A stretch of 64,000 nt of DNA from Mangrovivirga cuniculi (GCF_005166025.1 NZ_CP028923.1:186001-250000); one strand, 5' to 3'; positions 1-10,421 are shown, numbered from the stretch's first letter. Notes: generated by a model not told the origin, from the sequence alone. Made by a program: numbers and translations.

Positions 1-2922
1 GAGTTTTTGGGTACTAAAGGACATGAAGTCGAAAGTAAACCTACCAGCAAGATTACTCAGGAACAGTTTAATTTGCTGGCTAAGGAATTTGAGGCTTCTG
101 CACAAGAAAAAGAAGAAGCGTCCGGTTTGAAAATTGGCGCAAAAAGAAAGGACGAAGCCAAGAACGAAACGATTACTTACAAAGACGAGACCACTACGCC
201 GGAAACTTCTGACGATGATGAAGAGGAAATTTTCATCAAAAATGTTCCCTTGGAAAAGAAGTCGGCCCCTGAAGCTGCTGAAGGTGAAGATTCTACCGAT
301 GAAAAGAAGAAAGAAGACACCTCTGATAAAAAAGAAGAGTCTTCTGAAAAGGTTTCATCTGAATCTCATAAACTAAAAGGCATTAAGGTTGTAGATAAGA
401 TTGATCTCGAATCTGTGAACAAGGCAAAATCTTCTAAGAAAGAAGAGAAAAAAGAGGAGCCTAAGAAAGAGGAACCTAAAGCCGAAGCTAAAAAAGAAGA
501 AAAGCCAGCTGAAAAAGCTCCGGAAAAAGAGGAGCCTATAGCTAAAAAAGAGGAGCCTAAGAAAGAAGAAAAGAAAGTAGAGGCTAAAAAAGAAGAGCCT
601 AAGGGTAAAAAAGAAGAGAAAGCTCCTCAGGATAAAAAAGAATCAAAAGACAAAAAGAAAGACAAACCTAAAAAGCCAAAGGCAGAAGGTAAAAAGTCTG
701 ATGATTCTGAAAGCAAGAAGAAATCCGACAAAAAAGAGGATAAGGAAGATAAGGAAAGTAAGATTCATGGTAAAGCTGACCAGCTTAAGGGTCTTACAGT
801 AGTTGGTAAAATTGATCTTCCTGAGAAAAAGAAAAAATCTAAAGGTAAACCTGTAGCTTCTTCTGATGATAAAAAAGAAAGAAGGAAGAAGAAACGTAAG
901 CGTATCTCTAAAGATTCTCCTCAGGGACAAGGAGGAAATCAGGAGAGAAGAGGTAGATACCAAAATAAACGCGGAGATAAAGGCCGCAAAAAACCTGTTA
1001 AAAAGGAGGAGCCTACTGAAGCTGAAATTCAGGAGCAAATCAAACAAACACTGGCTAAACTAAGTGGTGGTAAAGCAGGAGATAAAGGTAAAGGTTCAAA
1101 ATACAGAAGAGAAAAGAGGTCTGCCAAAGCTGAAGCTGCTGAAAGACAGCAACAGCAAGAGCAGGATGAAGCAAAAGTATTGCAGGTTACCGAATTTATT
1201 TCGGCTAACGACCTTGCTTCTCTAATGGATATCAGCGTAAATGATATTATCAGTGCATGTATGTCACTTGGAATGTTCGTTTCGATCAACCAGAGACTGG
1301 ATGCTGAAACAATTACTATTATAGCAGACGAATTCGGATACGAAGTTAAATTCTCTTCTGATGAGGAAGAAACTGATGTCGTTGAAGAAGAAGATAGCAA
1401 AGAGGATCTTGAATCAAGAGCTCCGATCGTTACGATAATGGGTCACGTTGACCACGGTAAAACATCTTTACTTGACTTTATCAGAAGCTCTAAAGTGACT
1501 GAAAGCGAAGCTGGAGGTATTACTCAGCACATCGGTGCTTATGATGTAATGACAGAAAGCGGTAAGCGTGTTGCCTTCCTTGATACACCAGGTCACGAAG
1601 CATTTACAGCGATGCGTGCCAGAGGTGCAAAAATCACAGACGTTGCAATTATCGTAGTTGCTGCTGATGATAACGTGATGCCGCAGACTAAAGAGGCATT
1701 AAATCACGCTCAGGTTGCAGGCGTACCTATTGTAATAGCAATAAATAAAATTGATAAACCAAACGCCAACCCGGATAAAATTCGTGAAGAATTAGCCAAT
1801 AATAATGTATTGGTTGAAGATTGGGGTGGTAAATATCAGTGTCAGGAAATATCTGCCAAAACTGGTCAGGGTATTGAAGACCTGTTAGAAAAAGTTCTTC
1901 TGGAAGCAGAACTTCTGGAACTTGAAGCTAACCCTGAAAAATCAGCTGTTGGTACTGTTGTAGAGGCTTCTCTTGATAAAGGCCGTGGTTATGTTGCCAC
2001 AGTGATGGTTCAGGCCGGCACTCTTAAGATAGGTGATGTATTACTTGCCGGAAGTCATTTCGGTAAGGTTAAAGCCATGTTTGATCACCGAGGTAAAAAG
2101 CTTGATGAAGCTGGTCCTTCAACGCCAGTACTTGTACTTGGTCTGGATGGAGCACCTCAGGCTGGAGACAGATTTAATGTGATGGAAACTGACAGGGAAG
2201 CAAGAGAAATTGCTAATAAGAGATCTCAGATTCTCCGTGAGCAAACTCTAAGAACCCGCAAGCACATTACTCTTGATGAAATTGGTCGTAGATTGGCTAT
2301 CGGATCGTTTAAAGAACTTAACATTATTGTTAAAGGTGACGTGGACGGTTCTGTTGAGGCACTTTCTGATAGTTTATTGAAATTGTCTACTGAAGAGATT
2401 GCAGTAAACATCATCCATAAAGGTGTAGGTCAGATCTCTGAATCAGATGTGCTATTGGCTTCTGCTTCTGATGCAATTGTAATTGGTTTCCAGGTTAGAC
2501 CATCTGGTGGAGCAAGAAGAATTGCAGAAACTGAAGAAATTGAAATCAGACTATACTCTATTATCTACGACGCAATTAATGACGTTAAGGATGCGATGGA
2601 AGGAATGCTTGCTCCTACTGTTGAAGAGGTTATTACCGGTACTGTAGAGGTTAGAGAGATCTTTAAAATATCTAAAGTTGGTACTGTTGCAGGTTGTATG
2701 GTTACTGAAGGCTATGTGAAGCGAAACAACCAGATCAGACTTATCCGTGATGGTATTGTGGTCTACACCGGAGATATCGATCAGCTTAAGCGATACAAAG
2801 ATGATGTAGGAGAAGTTAAGAAAGGTTACGAATGCGGTATGAGCATTAAAAATTACAACGACATTAAAGTTGGTGATGTAATTGAAGGCTTTGAAGAAAA
2901 AGAGATCGCTCGTAAACTTTAA
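1..2922 (+). CDS. infB: Translation initiation factor IF-2 (5'-truncated by window edge)
   Basis: IF-2 is the GTPase that places initiator fMet-tRNA on the 30S subunit and promotes subunit joining. The frame is open to the window edge, and the first visible residues ([14 protein letters not shown]) match the end of the IF-2 N-terminal helical domain, so the true start lies upstream. About residues 15-330 are a low-complexity Lys/Glu region with repeated KKEEPK-like units. A second IF2N-type domain lies near residues 390-445. The GTPase domain follows, with G1 GHVDHGKT at residues 481-488, G3 DTPGH and G4 NKID. Domains II, III and IV run to the C-terminus. The gene ends in a clear hairpin terminator. 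Identity is certain; only the extent of the missing N-terminus is unknown. Confidence 0.97.
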   Translation, partial: EFLGTKGHEVESKPTSKITQEQFNLLAKEFEASAQEKEEASGLKIGAKRKDEAKNETITYKDETTTPETSDDDEEEIFIKNVPLEKKSAPEAAEGEDSTDEKKKEDTSDKKEESSEKVSSESHKLKGIKVVDKIDLESVNKAKSSKKEEKKEEPKKEEPKAEAKKEEKPAEKAPEKEEPIAKKEEPKKEEKKVEAKKEEPKGKKEEKAPQDKKESKDKKKDKPKKPKAEGKKSDDSESKKKSDKKEDKEDKESKIHGKADQLKGLTVVGKIDLPEKKKKSKGKPVASSDDKKERRKKKRKRISKDSPQGQGGNQERRGRYQNKRGDKGRKKPVKKEEPTEAEIQEQIKQTLAKLSGGKAGDKGKGSKYRREKRSAKAEAAERQQQQEQDEAKVLQVTEFISANDLASLMDISVNDIISACMSLGMFVSINQRLDAETITIIADEFGYEVKFSSDEEETDVVEEEDSKEDLESRAPIVTIMGHVDHGKTSLLDFIRSSKVTESEAGGITQHIGAYDVMTESGKRVAFLDTPGHEAFTAMRARGAKITDVAIIVVAADDNVMPQTKEALNHAQVAGVPIVIAINKIDKPNANPDKIREELANNNVLVEDWGGKYQCQEISAKTGQGIEDLLEKVLLEAELLELEANPEKSAVGTVVEASLDKGRGYVATVMVQAGTLKIGDVLLAGSHFGKVKAMFDHRGKKLDEAGPSTPVLVLGLDGAPQAGDRFNVMETDREAREIANKRSQILREQTLRTRKHITLDEIGRRLAIGSFKELNIIVKGDVDGSVEALSDSLLKLSTEEIAVNIIHKGVGQISESDVLLASASDAIVIGFQVRPSGGARRIAETEEIEIRLYSIIYDAINDVKDAMEGMLAPTVEEVITGTVEVREIFKISKVGTVAGCMVTEGYVKRNNQIRLIRDGIVVYTGDIDQLKRYKDDVGEVKKGYECGMSIKNYNDIKVGDVIEGFEEKEIARKL

Positions 2923-2941
2923 TATAAATATTCAGAAATTG

Positions 2942-2983
2942 AAAAAGGTTGTATCTTTAAATAATGGATACAACCTTTTTTTT
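2942..2983 (+). terminator. Rho-independent terminator after infB
   Basis: A 14-bp inverted repeat (2942-2955 pairing with 2967-2980) encloses an 11-nt loop and runs into T residues. It lies 20 bp after the infB stop. The ATG of the next small gene (2964) falls inside the loop. Confidence 0.85.
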
Positions 2984-3152
2984 ATTGGTAATAAAAATTA
3001 CGATCTATTTTTTAGCCTTCTGTATTGTTCTTGGGTTAATTGAGCCCTGGAGAGCTTTATGGTGGGCAGAAAGACAAAACAGATTACTCGTCTTGAAATA
3101 TTACGGTATTCCTTTAGTCTTACTGATTATTGTTTTACTGATGGTAGATTAA
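2964..3152 (+). CDS. Small two-helix membrane protein, function unknown
   Basis: This 62-residue protein has two hydrophobic segments (about residues 4-25 and 46-60). They are separated by a charged, aromatic linker containing IEPWRALWW and QNRLLVLKYYG. The organised linker suggests a real family rather than a random frame, but I do not recognise a function. The assigned ATG lies inside the loop of the infB terminator, so the first codons are made by the terminator's 3' arm and T-tract. A TTG at 2985 is an alternative start that would leave most of helix 1. The 3' end overlaps the convergent MscS-like gene by 26 bp. Confidence 0.6.
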   Translation: MDTTFFLLVIKITIYFLAFCIVLGLIEPWRALWWAERQNRLLVLKYYGIPLVLLIIVLLMVD

Positions 3153-3840
3153 ATTTATCTTCCAATGCTGCCTCAAGTATTTTAGCCGCACGGTCATTGA
3201 TAGTATGAACAACTAATTCCAACTCATAAATACCCTCTTTTTCATCTACGATAGTAATTGTTGGATTATGCTTTGTTAAAATATAGGGAAGTGATAGAGT
3301 ATAATCTTTTATTTCACTGATTCTATTTTGTAGCGTTTGAAAAGAATCAGCTTCAACAAAAAGCTTAACCAGATTACGGTTTTTATATTCTGCACTTTGC
3401 TTTTTATAAATATAATTGCTTAATATCTGATCATAAGAAATCTTAACCCGGTCACCCTGATTGGTCTCTATAATTACAAATAATAGATACATACCGACCA
3501 GCTTTCCATCAAGATGAGTTGTTTTTATGCCCTCTCCTAACTTAAAATTAAAATGATATCTGAAAAGAACTCCCATTAATGCGATTCGGTGTACATACCA
3601 AAGGATTAAGACTATCAACAGAATGATTGGAACACTAAAAGACCACGGAATTTCTCTAAACTGGATAGTGAATTTCCATACCAGGAAAAAGAAAAAGCTC
3701 GTGTAAAAGATCAATTCAAGATACGCCAGATTCAAGCTGAAATAAATCTTTTTGTCCGTTTGGCCATAGATCAGTCTCACTATCTTGTTGATTAGGCGAA
3801 AAGCACCCCAAGCTATTACGAATATTAAAATATAATTCAT
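3127..3840 (-). CDS. MscS-like membrane protein
   Basis: This 237-residue protein has about three N-terminal transmembrane helices (to about residue 105) and a soluble C-terminal half. The stretch around residues 110-150 (FKLGEGI, LDGKLVGMYLL, ETNQGDRVKISYDQILSN) resembles the MscS beta domain that follows the pore helix. The rest resembles the MscS alpha/beta cage domain. The usual 'IPNS' loop is replaced by ISYDQ, so it is a divergent member, and channel activity is inferred, not shown. Its ATG lies 1 bp after the stop of the upstream SLC12-ATPase gene, so the two are very probably co-transcribed and may work together in osmotic or ion balance. Confidence 0.65.
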   Translation of the reverse strand: MNYILIFVIAWGAFRLINKIVRLIYGQTDKKIYFSLNLAYLELIFYTSFFFFLVWKFTIQFREIPWSFSVPIILLIVLILWYVHRIALMGVLFRYHFNFKLGEGIKTTHLDGKLVGMYLLFVIIETNQGDRVKISYDQILSNYIYKKQSAEYKNRNLVKLFVEADSFQTLQNRISEIKDYTLSLPYILTKHNPTITIVDEKEGIYELELVVHTINDRAAKILEAALEDKFNLPSVKQ

Positions 3841-3841
3841 C

Positions 3842-6800
3842 TTAAATAAATTCTTTTTCTCTTAATACCTGAATGATAAAATGTTCAACATGACTGTTTA
3901 CCCCAAAGATTTTATTATTCTTTTCCTGTACCAGTCCCTGTCTTTTAAGATTGTCCAGTTTGATTAGGCAGTTTTGTCTGTCATTGAACATTATCTTAGC
4001 CATTCTGTTTACGCTTAATCTCTTATGCAGCACAAATTGCTGGAGATAAGACAGGTCTTCATCGGTTATATTGTACAATATTTTAAAACCTGTTTTGTCC
4101 GGAGTCTGGATTTCAATTTTGCGATCAGTAGCTGCTGAAATATTGGCTAACCATGATTTTAGAGCTATACCAGGTACGCCGTTAGAATAATCGAAGTACG
4201 CATTAAACAAGGACGCAAGTCTCATTTCAGAGATCTCATCTTCTTCTCTACCTTTCCAGGTAAACTTAATCCCACTGCTTCGATGTCTCAATAATAATAA
4301 ATGCTTGATCTCTTCGGCATCAAATGGTTTACAGTATAATTCATTAAGAAAATACTTATTAAAATCTCTTTGGTTGATCATTAATCTATAGAAATACGGA
4401 TTACAATTGATCATGAAAAATATCTTTTCAGAATATTTATCAATTGCATTTGTTATAAGGTCGATCACTTCCATACCACCTTCTTTACGTGTCCACCACA
4501 GCTCAAGGTCGCAGATCATTAATACAGAACCATGAGGCATCGATTGAAAAATTCTTTCAGCATTGCCATTAAAACCAGTTACGTCTCTTAGAGATTTTTC
4601 AAATGTCTTAACTAAAGAAGTGCCATCAGCCATAGGCCTTAAGTGGTAGGTATGCTTATGACTAAAAAATTTGTTGGCTATTTGCCTGGCTAAAGCTGTT
4701 TTACCAGCATTTCGTTCACCCAGTATGATCAGGCCTCCAGAAAGCCCTTTTTGATGTCTTTTATATGCCTGATTTGCCACAGCCATTTCTTCAGGTCTTT
4801 CTACCCAGAAATCCCCACTCACAAAAGATCGACCGCTAAACAGATTTTGATAATAAACCGGTAGTTTACCAATGATCTTTCTATCAGGACTAATTTTTTC
4901 AACAAATGACAAGACTGAAGAGACTGTATAAAAATCCTGTCCATTAGCAACAATGCTTTTCGCCAAAATAACACCTTTACTTTTAGAATACAGTAACCTG
5001 GTAAGCTTTTCCTGGGCGGTTGTAGCTAATTTCTCAGACCATTCAGTGAATTTACCTCTTACTTGTTTATTCTTATAATCAACAATAAACTGTTTATAGT
5101 CTTCTGTATTTGCGGATAAAATAAATACAGAAAGCGGGTCAAGTGCTTCTTCAAGATCTGCTTTTATTTTACGTGTTGCGTTGTTGATCTCTTCTTTTAA
5201 CTTTTCAACGTCTTGCTCTATCAACCTTGCGGATTGATCCAGAACCGCCTTTTCCTTTTCTTCCTTATCCTCACTTAGTTTATTATTTGTTAAAATAAAA
5301 TCATGTTGATAGTTAGTGTGATTTACAAGGTCTTTAAATGCATTATTATACTTTATGATCACCTGCTCAAATTGAACTACCTCTTGCTGAGCTGGAACGA
5401 TGAGCTTTGAGTCGATCAAAAACTCGGAAATCCTTTTTACTTCAATCGTAACAGGTTCCGGCTCACCTGTAAACTTTCTGTCCTGCGACAGATGACCGGT
5501 TTTTAATACTTCACTTTCCTCGGGTAATTGTCTGAATAAATCCGTTATAGTTTCTGAAACAGCAGAAAAACGGGTTTCCAGGTCCATTGCTGAATGACCT
5601 TCAAACTTTAGTTTTAACTCGACATCGTTACCAACCTCTTCAGATGATTCTTCAATTTCAGCCTTTAATTTTTCTGCTGGCCTGATGAGATGGTGTTTAG
5701 TATCATTCTCCAGAGCCTCTATAAACTCCATTATTTCTTGTCGAACCCTATATTTAAAGCTATTGAGTTGAACTTCAAGATTTAGAGCGCCAATGTACCA
5801 ACTCAACTCCTCATAGGTTGAACTGCTGAAGTTTCTATTATTAACTTCAATATTTTGATAAACCTTTTGGCGTTTTGCAAGATTTGATAAAAGTGGTTTT
5901 ACATTAAGCTTCGACAGATTGAAAGCCAGTTCCTGAGTCATCTTTCTCCAGAGTAACCTTAACCTGTTTTGAAGCTTTTCATATTGTTTTTGTTCAACCT
6001 CTTTCATTTTATCCAATTGATCATAAACAGGTTGAAGAAGTGCCTCAATATCTATTTCTTCATTCTTTTCCTGATCAATCTTAATATGAAGCTTTTGTAA
6101 TGCCTGGTCTATACCAATCAGGTAACCCCGGATATTCTTTAAATTATCTCTCTCATATCTTTTTACCTCAGACAACCAGCCTGATAGATATCTTTGCCAC
6201 TGTCCGTATAGTGCAAACTCAACTGTCTTGCGGAACAATACTTTCCTGTTGATCGATTGGACGCCCATACTTCGCTTTATACTTAACCATCTTTTATATA
6301 CCCTCAGTCCAAAAGAATCTCCCTTATTAATCTTTACATCCTCAGTTTTAAAGGTTACAGAAATGTTTTGAGGAGTTCGTTCGATATCTTGTTTTAGTTT
6401 ATCAAGGTACCAATTGACGGCCACCTCCATTCGCTGACCGTTATTTTGTAATCCATCTTCTGATAATTGTTCCAGAATTTCTTTACTGTGGTAGTAAAAA
6501 TCGTTTTTGATTTTAATAAGCTGCTTTTGAGCACGATAATCAGCATCTGTAGATTTTACCTTTTTCAGATGATCCTTGATTGAATTAACCTGCTTTTCCC
6601 ACTTGTGAATATATTCATTGTAGTTTCCGTGAAGCTCTCCTATTCCTTTTGCAAAGAAAACATCGAGTTCTTTTAACCCGTGTTTATCAATGAGCATCAC
6701 ATCAGAATTAATATTTTCATATCGAGTTGGAAGCAGTCTTGGCAATTCAACAAGATAATTTTTTTCCTCAGAAACAGGTGCTCGCTTAGTAGTCAGGCTA

Positions 6801-8953
6801 TCAATAGCGATTGTTTCAAATTTTTCTGATGGAAGAGTAAGGATACTGGTTCCGAGCCTGTTTGATAAAAGATGGTTTTTAATAAAATGTTCTTCTTTAT
6901 CAATTTCATCCTCATCAAGGCCCACTATAACAAGATCTACATTTTTGGATTCCCGCTCCATTATTTCTGGTACAGGACCATTTTCCAGGGAATTATCAAT
7001 GATCTTGATTTTATAATCCAGACGGAACTTTTCCAGGGTACTTTTTAACAGGGAATATAACTTTTCATCCTGATCGGCAGTCTGACTAATGGCAAGAACA
7101 CGGATTCTAACGTCTTTCCAATCAGGAGAGCTTTGTAAATGTCTTAGCAGACTGAAATGGAAAGTAAGTCCCTTGCCTTTTCCTTTCCACCACAAATCGA
7201 TAAATTTTTTCCTTCCAAAGCCTTTTTCCTTATCGTAATTCAGCCAGATTCCATTTAGGTCTTCCTTATGAATTGTCTGAACTAACTGCCTGAAATCTTC
7301 CTTATTGCTCTCATCTGCAGTCCATCCCATCAAAACAGTATTAGGCCTTACTCCTGAAAAGCCATAAACCCTGATGAGACCTTCCATTCCATCATAAATC
7401 TTTTTGCAGTCGACAGTATATTTAAAATAACCATTGCCTGTATCTGCAATATCTTTCCATTCACCCTCACTGCTTATTCTTAAGGCGTCTCCTTTTTCTT
7501 TTAATTCAAAGGCAGTCATTATGCCGAGTCTTCCGCTAATAGCGGTCCCAAACTCAATTAAATGCTTTCTTTGAACTTCATCGCCTGAAAAAACAAGACT
7601 GTTTGGCCTCCAGTTGCGATAATGCTCTTGCTTTTGAGTAAGGTTTTGTAATCCACTTTTCACCAGTGAAGACCAAACACCACTCCATGAGTCCCCACTT
7701 TCAAGAACCATCTGCTTTCTCCTGAAATAAACATATATTCCGCCTAATAGAACCACAGCGCCAATCATTGCAGGCAGGTCAAGTTGAATCATGACTATTA
7801 AACAGGCAAGTGCACCTAAGATACTTACCCAGGCCGGAGTTTTGAATTGAGGCCTGAAATCAGCACTGGTTAGTTTTTCAAATGCACAACTGAGGTTGAT
7901 AAAACCATAAGTGGTAATAAAGAATATCGAGACAATTCGTGCGATCACATCCAGTTCTCCAATCAAAATCCCTAATTCAGCAATTATAAAAGTCAGGATT
8001 AGAGCATTCCTTGGTTCATTTGCTTCGCCGGTACCTTTTGCAAACCATTTCCATGTGATTTTATCAATCGCCGTAGCCTGAAGGATTCTCGGAGCCCCCA
8101 ATATACTTCCCAATGCAGAAGAGATCGTTGCTCCCCAAACACCAGCGATTACCAATTCAGGTATCCATGCAATTTCAAAAAGTACATTTGGATTGTTTTT
8201 TAAAGCTTCGCCATCGACTGTAAAAGCGAAAAAAGTTGCAATGATTATATAGGCAATCAGTCCAAATACGATTGCGGATATTGTACCAACAGGAATTGAC
8301 TTTTTCGGATCTTGTAAATCCCCTGACATAGACACACCAGCCTCAAAACCTGTAACAGCAGGGAAGAAGATACCAAAAAGAAGCATGATACTGGTTTCTC
8401 CGCTGAAGGGTTCAAAAAGTGGCTTGGATGTTTCGTGAGCATCGTTTCCAATAAATATTGACAACAAGGATAATCCAATTGCTGCCATTATAAAGAACTG
8501 TGATTTTATTGCTAAGGACGTACTAATAAAAGTAATCGCTGTTACCGTAAATAAGGCTATACTTCCTACAAGCCGGATGGTATTTTTGTCAGTAGGCAGA
8601 TCGAAATAAGAAAGTAAACTTTCACTAAAACCGATCAAATACAGAGAGGTACTAAATGACAATCCTACAAAAAGTGCGAGCCCTAGAGTACCACCGATAG
8701 GTAATCCCAGACTTCGGCTTATTATATAATATGTTCCTCCTGCTTCAACTTTTTTATCTGTCGCAATGGAAGAAACACTTAGTCCTGTACTGGCTGAAAT
8801 AATATGTGCTACTAAAATAATACCGAGAGTGTACCAAAGTCCGGCAGAACCGACTATCATTGGTAACCTCAGATACATTATAACACCTAAAATAGTTAAA
8901 ATGGATGGGGTGAAAACACCACCAAAAGTTCCAAACTTTTTGATTTTGGCCAT
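3842..8953 (-). CDS. SLC12-type cation-chloride cotransporter fused to a P-loop ATPase and winged helix
   Basis: This 1703-residue protein starts at the ATG at 8953; an in-frame TTG nine bases upstream is less likely. Residues about 5-415 form a twelve-helix APC-fold permease opening with the cation-chloride cotransporter signature (GVFTPSILTILGVIMYLRL). Residues about 430-690 match the cytosolic SLC12 C-terminal domain (RPNTVLMGW, FIDLWW, VRIRVLAI). A long charged helical region, partly coiled coil, fills about 690-1370. A P-loop NTPase follows: Walker A GERNAGKT at residues 1412-1419 and a Walker B-like VLMICDLE ending near 1484. The tail (about 1600-1703) looks like a winged-helix domain. 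I know bacterial SLC12 homologues but not this fusion. The ATPase may gate or sense for the carrier; that is inference. An MscS-like gene follows by 1 bp. Confidence 0.85.
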   Translation of the reverse strand: MAKIKKFGTFGGVFTPSILTILGVIMYLRLPMIVGSAGLWYTLGIILVAHIISASTGLSVSSIATDKKVEAGGTYYIISRSLGLPIGGTLGLALFVGLSFSTSLYLIGFSESLLSYFDLPTDKNTIRLVGSIALFTVTAITFISTSLAIKSQFFIMAAIGLSLLSIFIGNDAHETSKPLFEPFSGETSIMLLFGIFFPAVTGFEAGVSMSGDLQDPKKSIPVGTISAIVFGLIAYIIIATFFAFTVDGEALKNNPNVLFEIAWIPELVIAGVWGATISSALGSILGAPRILQATAIDKITWKWFAKGTGEANEPRNALILTFIIAELGILIGELDVIARIVSIFFITTYGFINLSCAFEKLTSADFRPQFKTPAWVSILGALACLIVMIQLDLPAMIGAVVLLGGIYVYFRRKQMVLESGDSWSGVWSSLVKSGLQNLTQKQEHYRNWRPNSLVFSGDEVQRKHLIEFGTAISGRLGIMTAFELKEKGDALRISSEGEWKDIADTGNGYFKYTVDCKKIYDGMEGLIRVYGFSGVRPNTVLMGWTADESNKEDFRQLVQTIHKEDLNGIWLNYDKEKGFGRKKFIDLWWKGKGKGLTFHFSLLRHLQSSPDWKDVRIRVLAISQTADQDEKLYSLLKSTLEKFRLDYKIKIIDNSLENGPVPEIMERESKNVDLVIVGLDEDEIDKEEHFIKNHLLSNRLGTSILTLPSEKFETIAIDSLTTKRAPVSEEKNYLVELPRLLPTRYENINSDVMLIDKHGLKELDVFFAKGIGELHGNYNEYIHKWEKQVNSIKDHLKKVKSTDADYRAQKQLIKIKNDFYYHSKEILEQLSEDGLQNNGQRMEVAVNWYLDKLKQDIERTPQNISVTFKTEDVKINKGDSFGLRVYKRWLSIKRSMGVQSINRKVLFRKTVEFALYGQWQRYLSGWLSEVKRYERDNLKNIRGYLIGIDQALQKLHIKIDQEKNEEIDIEALLQPVYDQLDKMKEVEQKQYEKLQNRLRLLWRKMTQELAFNLSKLNVKPLLSNLAKRQKVYQNIEVNNRNFSSSTYEELSWYIGALNLEVQLNSFKYRVRQEIMEFIEALENDTKHHLIRPAEKLKAEIEESSEEVGNDVELKLKFEGHSAMDLETRFSAVSETITDLFRQLPEESEVLKTGHLSQDRKFTGEPEPVTIEVKRISEFLIDSKLIVPAQQEVVQFEQVIIKYNNAFKDLVNHTNYQHDFILTNNKLSEDKEEKEKAVLDQSARLIEQDVEKLKEEINNATRKIKADLEEALDPLSVFILSANTEDYKQFIVDYKNKQVRGKFTEWSEKLATTAQEKLTRLLYSKSKGVILAKSIVANGQDFYTVSSVLSFVEKISPDRKIIGKLPVYYQNLFSGRSFVSGDFWVERPEEMAVANQAYKRHQKGLSGGLIILGERNAGKTALARQIANKFFSHKHTYHLRPMADGTSLVKTFEKSLRDVTGFNGNAERIFQSMPHGSVLMICDLELWWTRKEGGMEVIDLITNAIDKYSEKIFFMINCNPYFYRLMINQRDFNKYFLNELYCKPFDAEEIKHLLLLRHRSSGIKFTWKGREEDEISEMRLASLFNAYFDYSNGVPGIALKSWLANISAATDRKIEIQTPDKTGFKILYNITDEDLSYLQQFVLHKRLSVNRMAKIMFNDRQNCLIKLDNLKRQGLVQEKNNKIFGVNSHVEHFIIQVLREKEFI

Positions 8954-9016
8954 AAAGGTCAAATTTTATTATATAAAATATCTAAAGTTATCGTTAATTT
9001 AATAATTTGAATGCAA

Positions 9017-9037
9017 CCTGAAACTTTAATTTTCAGG
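9017..9037. repeat. Short inverted repeat between divergent transporter genes
   Basis: CCTGAAA (9017-9023) and TTTCAGG (9031-9037) form a perfect 7-bp inverted repeat with a 7-nt spacer. It lies 20 bp before the antiporter start and 63 bp before the start of the divergent SLC12-ATPase gene. It could be an operator or an mRNA leader hairpin. Short AT-rich repeats also arise by chance. Confidence 0.35.
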
Positions 9038-9057
9038 ATTGTTGTAAAATATACTAC

Positions 9058-10419
9058 ATGGAAGAGTTAAACCAATTATCACCTTATATTCTTGTTATCG
9101 CTGCCTCAGTGATAATTATTGTCTCCTATTTATTTAATATAGTGAGTCAAAAAACTAATATTCCAAGTGTAATATTATTGATTTTAACCGGAATTGGAAT
9201 TAATCAGGGACTTAAATATATCGGTCTTGATATTGAGAACATTCTATTCAAGACTCTAGAGATACTCGGAATTCTTGGTTTGATCATGATTGTACTTGAA
9301 GCAGCTCTGGATCTGAAACTAGGCCGTGATAAACTTAAATTAATAACAAACTCCTTCCTTGTGGCTTTTATCAGCCTTGGAGTCACCTGCTTTGCTATTG
9401 CCTATATCCTGGTGTATTTCCTGGAAATGGATATGTTAAATGCGGTATTATACTCCGTGCCTCTTTCAGTAATGAGTAGTTCAATCATTATACCTAGTGT
9501 TGCCAATTTAATTGGTTCCAAAAAAGAGTTTCTGATCTACGAAGCTACCTTTTCAGATATTCTCGGCATCATGGTTTTTTATTTTATCATTGGTAATGCA
9601 CATGCCAGCGATGCTAAAGAAGTATTTGTTGATATATCAAGTAATATTACCTTAACAGTAATACTTTCAGTTATTTTAGGGTATGCATTAGTTTATCTCA
9701 TCCAAAAACTGGATTCCAAAGTAAAATTATTTTTGCTTATATCATTTTTGATCCTTCTATATTCTGTAGGTAAATACTACAAACTATCTAGTTTGATTAT
9801 AATTTTGTTGTTCGGTCTGATATTAAACAACCATAAATTATTTTTCAGAGGTTGGTTTAAAAGGCTCACTAATGAGAAGAAACTAAATGAAGCCCTCGAA
9901 GACCTCCATTTAGTAACACTTGAAACTGCCTTTGTAGTTAGAACATTTTTCTTCGTCATTTTTGGAATGACATTGAAACTTGACACACTTCTTAGTCTTC
10001 AGACTGCAATCGTAAGTTTGATCATTATATTGGCAACTTATATAATCAGGTGGCCACTATTAAAAATCTTTTCTAACAGATCTTTAAAACCTGCGTTCTT
10101 TGTCACTCCAAGAGGGTTAATAACAATATTATTATTCTTTAGCATCCCAGCTGAATTTACTTTCGAAGAATTCAGACCGGGAATTTTACTTTATGTAATT
10201 ATGTTGACGAACATAATAATGACCTATGGTTTAATCACTGATAAATCCGATAAATCCGAAGACATTGAAAAACTTGAATTTGACGACTGGGACGAATTAG
10301 ACGAGGAATTAAAAATGCTTAAAAATGAAGATCAGGATGACCCCGATGATTCAACTTCCACAGATTCATCAGAGGATTCAGAAAGAACCCGAATAGAACA
10401 GGCAGAAAGTAGAAAATAA
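9058..10419 (+). CDS. CPA-family Na+(K+)/H+ antiporter-like protein
   Basis: This 453-residue membrane protein has about twelve hydrophobic segments through residue 395, followed by a strongly acidic cytosolic tail (about 400-453). The order of helices and the motif EATFSDILG near residue 165 match cation/proton antiporters of the CPA1/CPA2 superfamily, where paired acidic residues in the middle of the membrane bind cation and proton. The family assignment is good, but the ion (Na+ or K+) cannot be told. The gene is transcribed divergently from the SLC12-ATPase gene and shares a 104-bp intergenic region with it, which suggests a common role in ion homeostasis. It ends in a bidirectional terminator. 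Confidence 0.85.
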   Translation: MEELNQLSPYILVIAASVIIIVSYLFNIVSQKTNIPSVILLILTGIGINQGLKYIGLDIENILFKTLEILGILGLIMIVLEAALDLKLGRDKLKLITNSFLVAFISLGVTCFAIAYILVYFLEMDMLNAVLYSVPLSVMSSSIIIPSVANLIGSKKEFLIYEATFSDILGIMVFYFIIGNAHASDAKEVFVDISSNITLTVILSVILGYALVYLIQKLDSKVKLFLLISFLILLYSVGKYYKLSSLIIILLFGLILNNHKLFFRGWFKRLTNEKKLNEALEDLHLVTLETAFVVRTFFFVIFGMTLKLDTLLSLQTAIVSLIIILATYIIRWPLLKIFSNRSLKPAFFVTPRGLITILLFFSIPAEFTFEEFRPGILLYVIMLTNIIMTYGLITDKSDKSEDIEKLEFDDWDELDEELKMLKNEDQDDPDDSTSTDSSEDSERTRIEQAESRK

Positions 10420-10421
10420 AA

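Noticed and set aside
7-9. TTG at base 7 as the infB start
   Set aside because: The frame is open to base 1 and the residues before the TTG already fit the IF-2 N-terminal domain, so the gene simply continues upstream.
643-1047. Long minus-strand open frame opposite infB
   Set aside because: It is antisense to the Lys/Glu-rich region, where AAA/GAA codons leave few stops on the other strand. The translation is Phe/Leu-rich without any domain.
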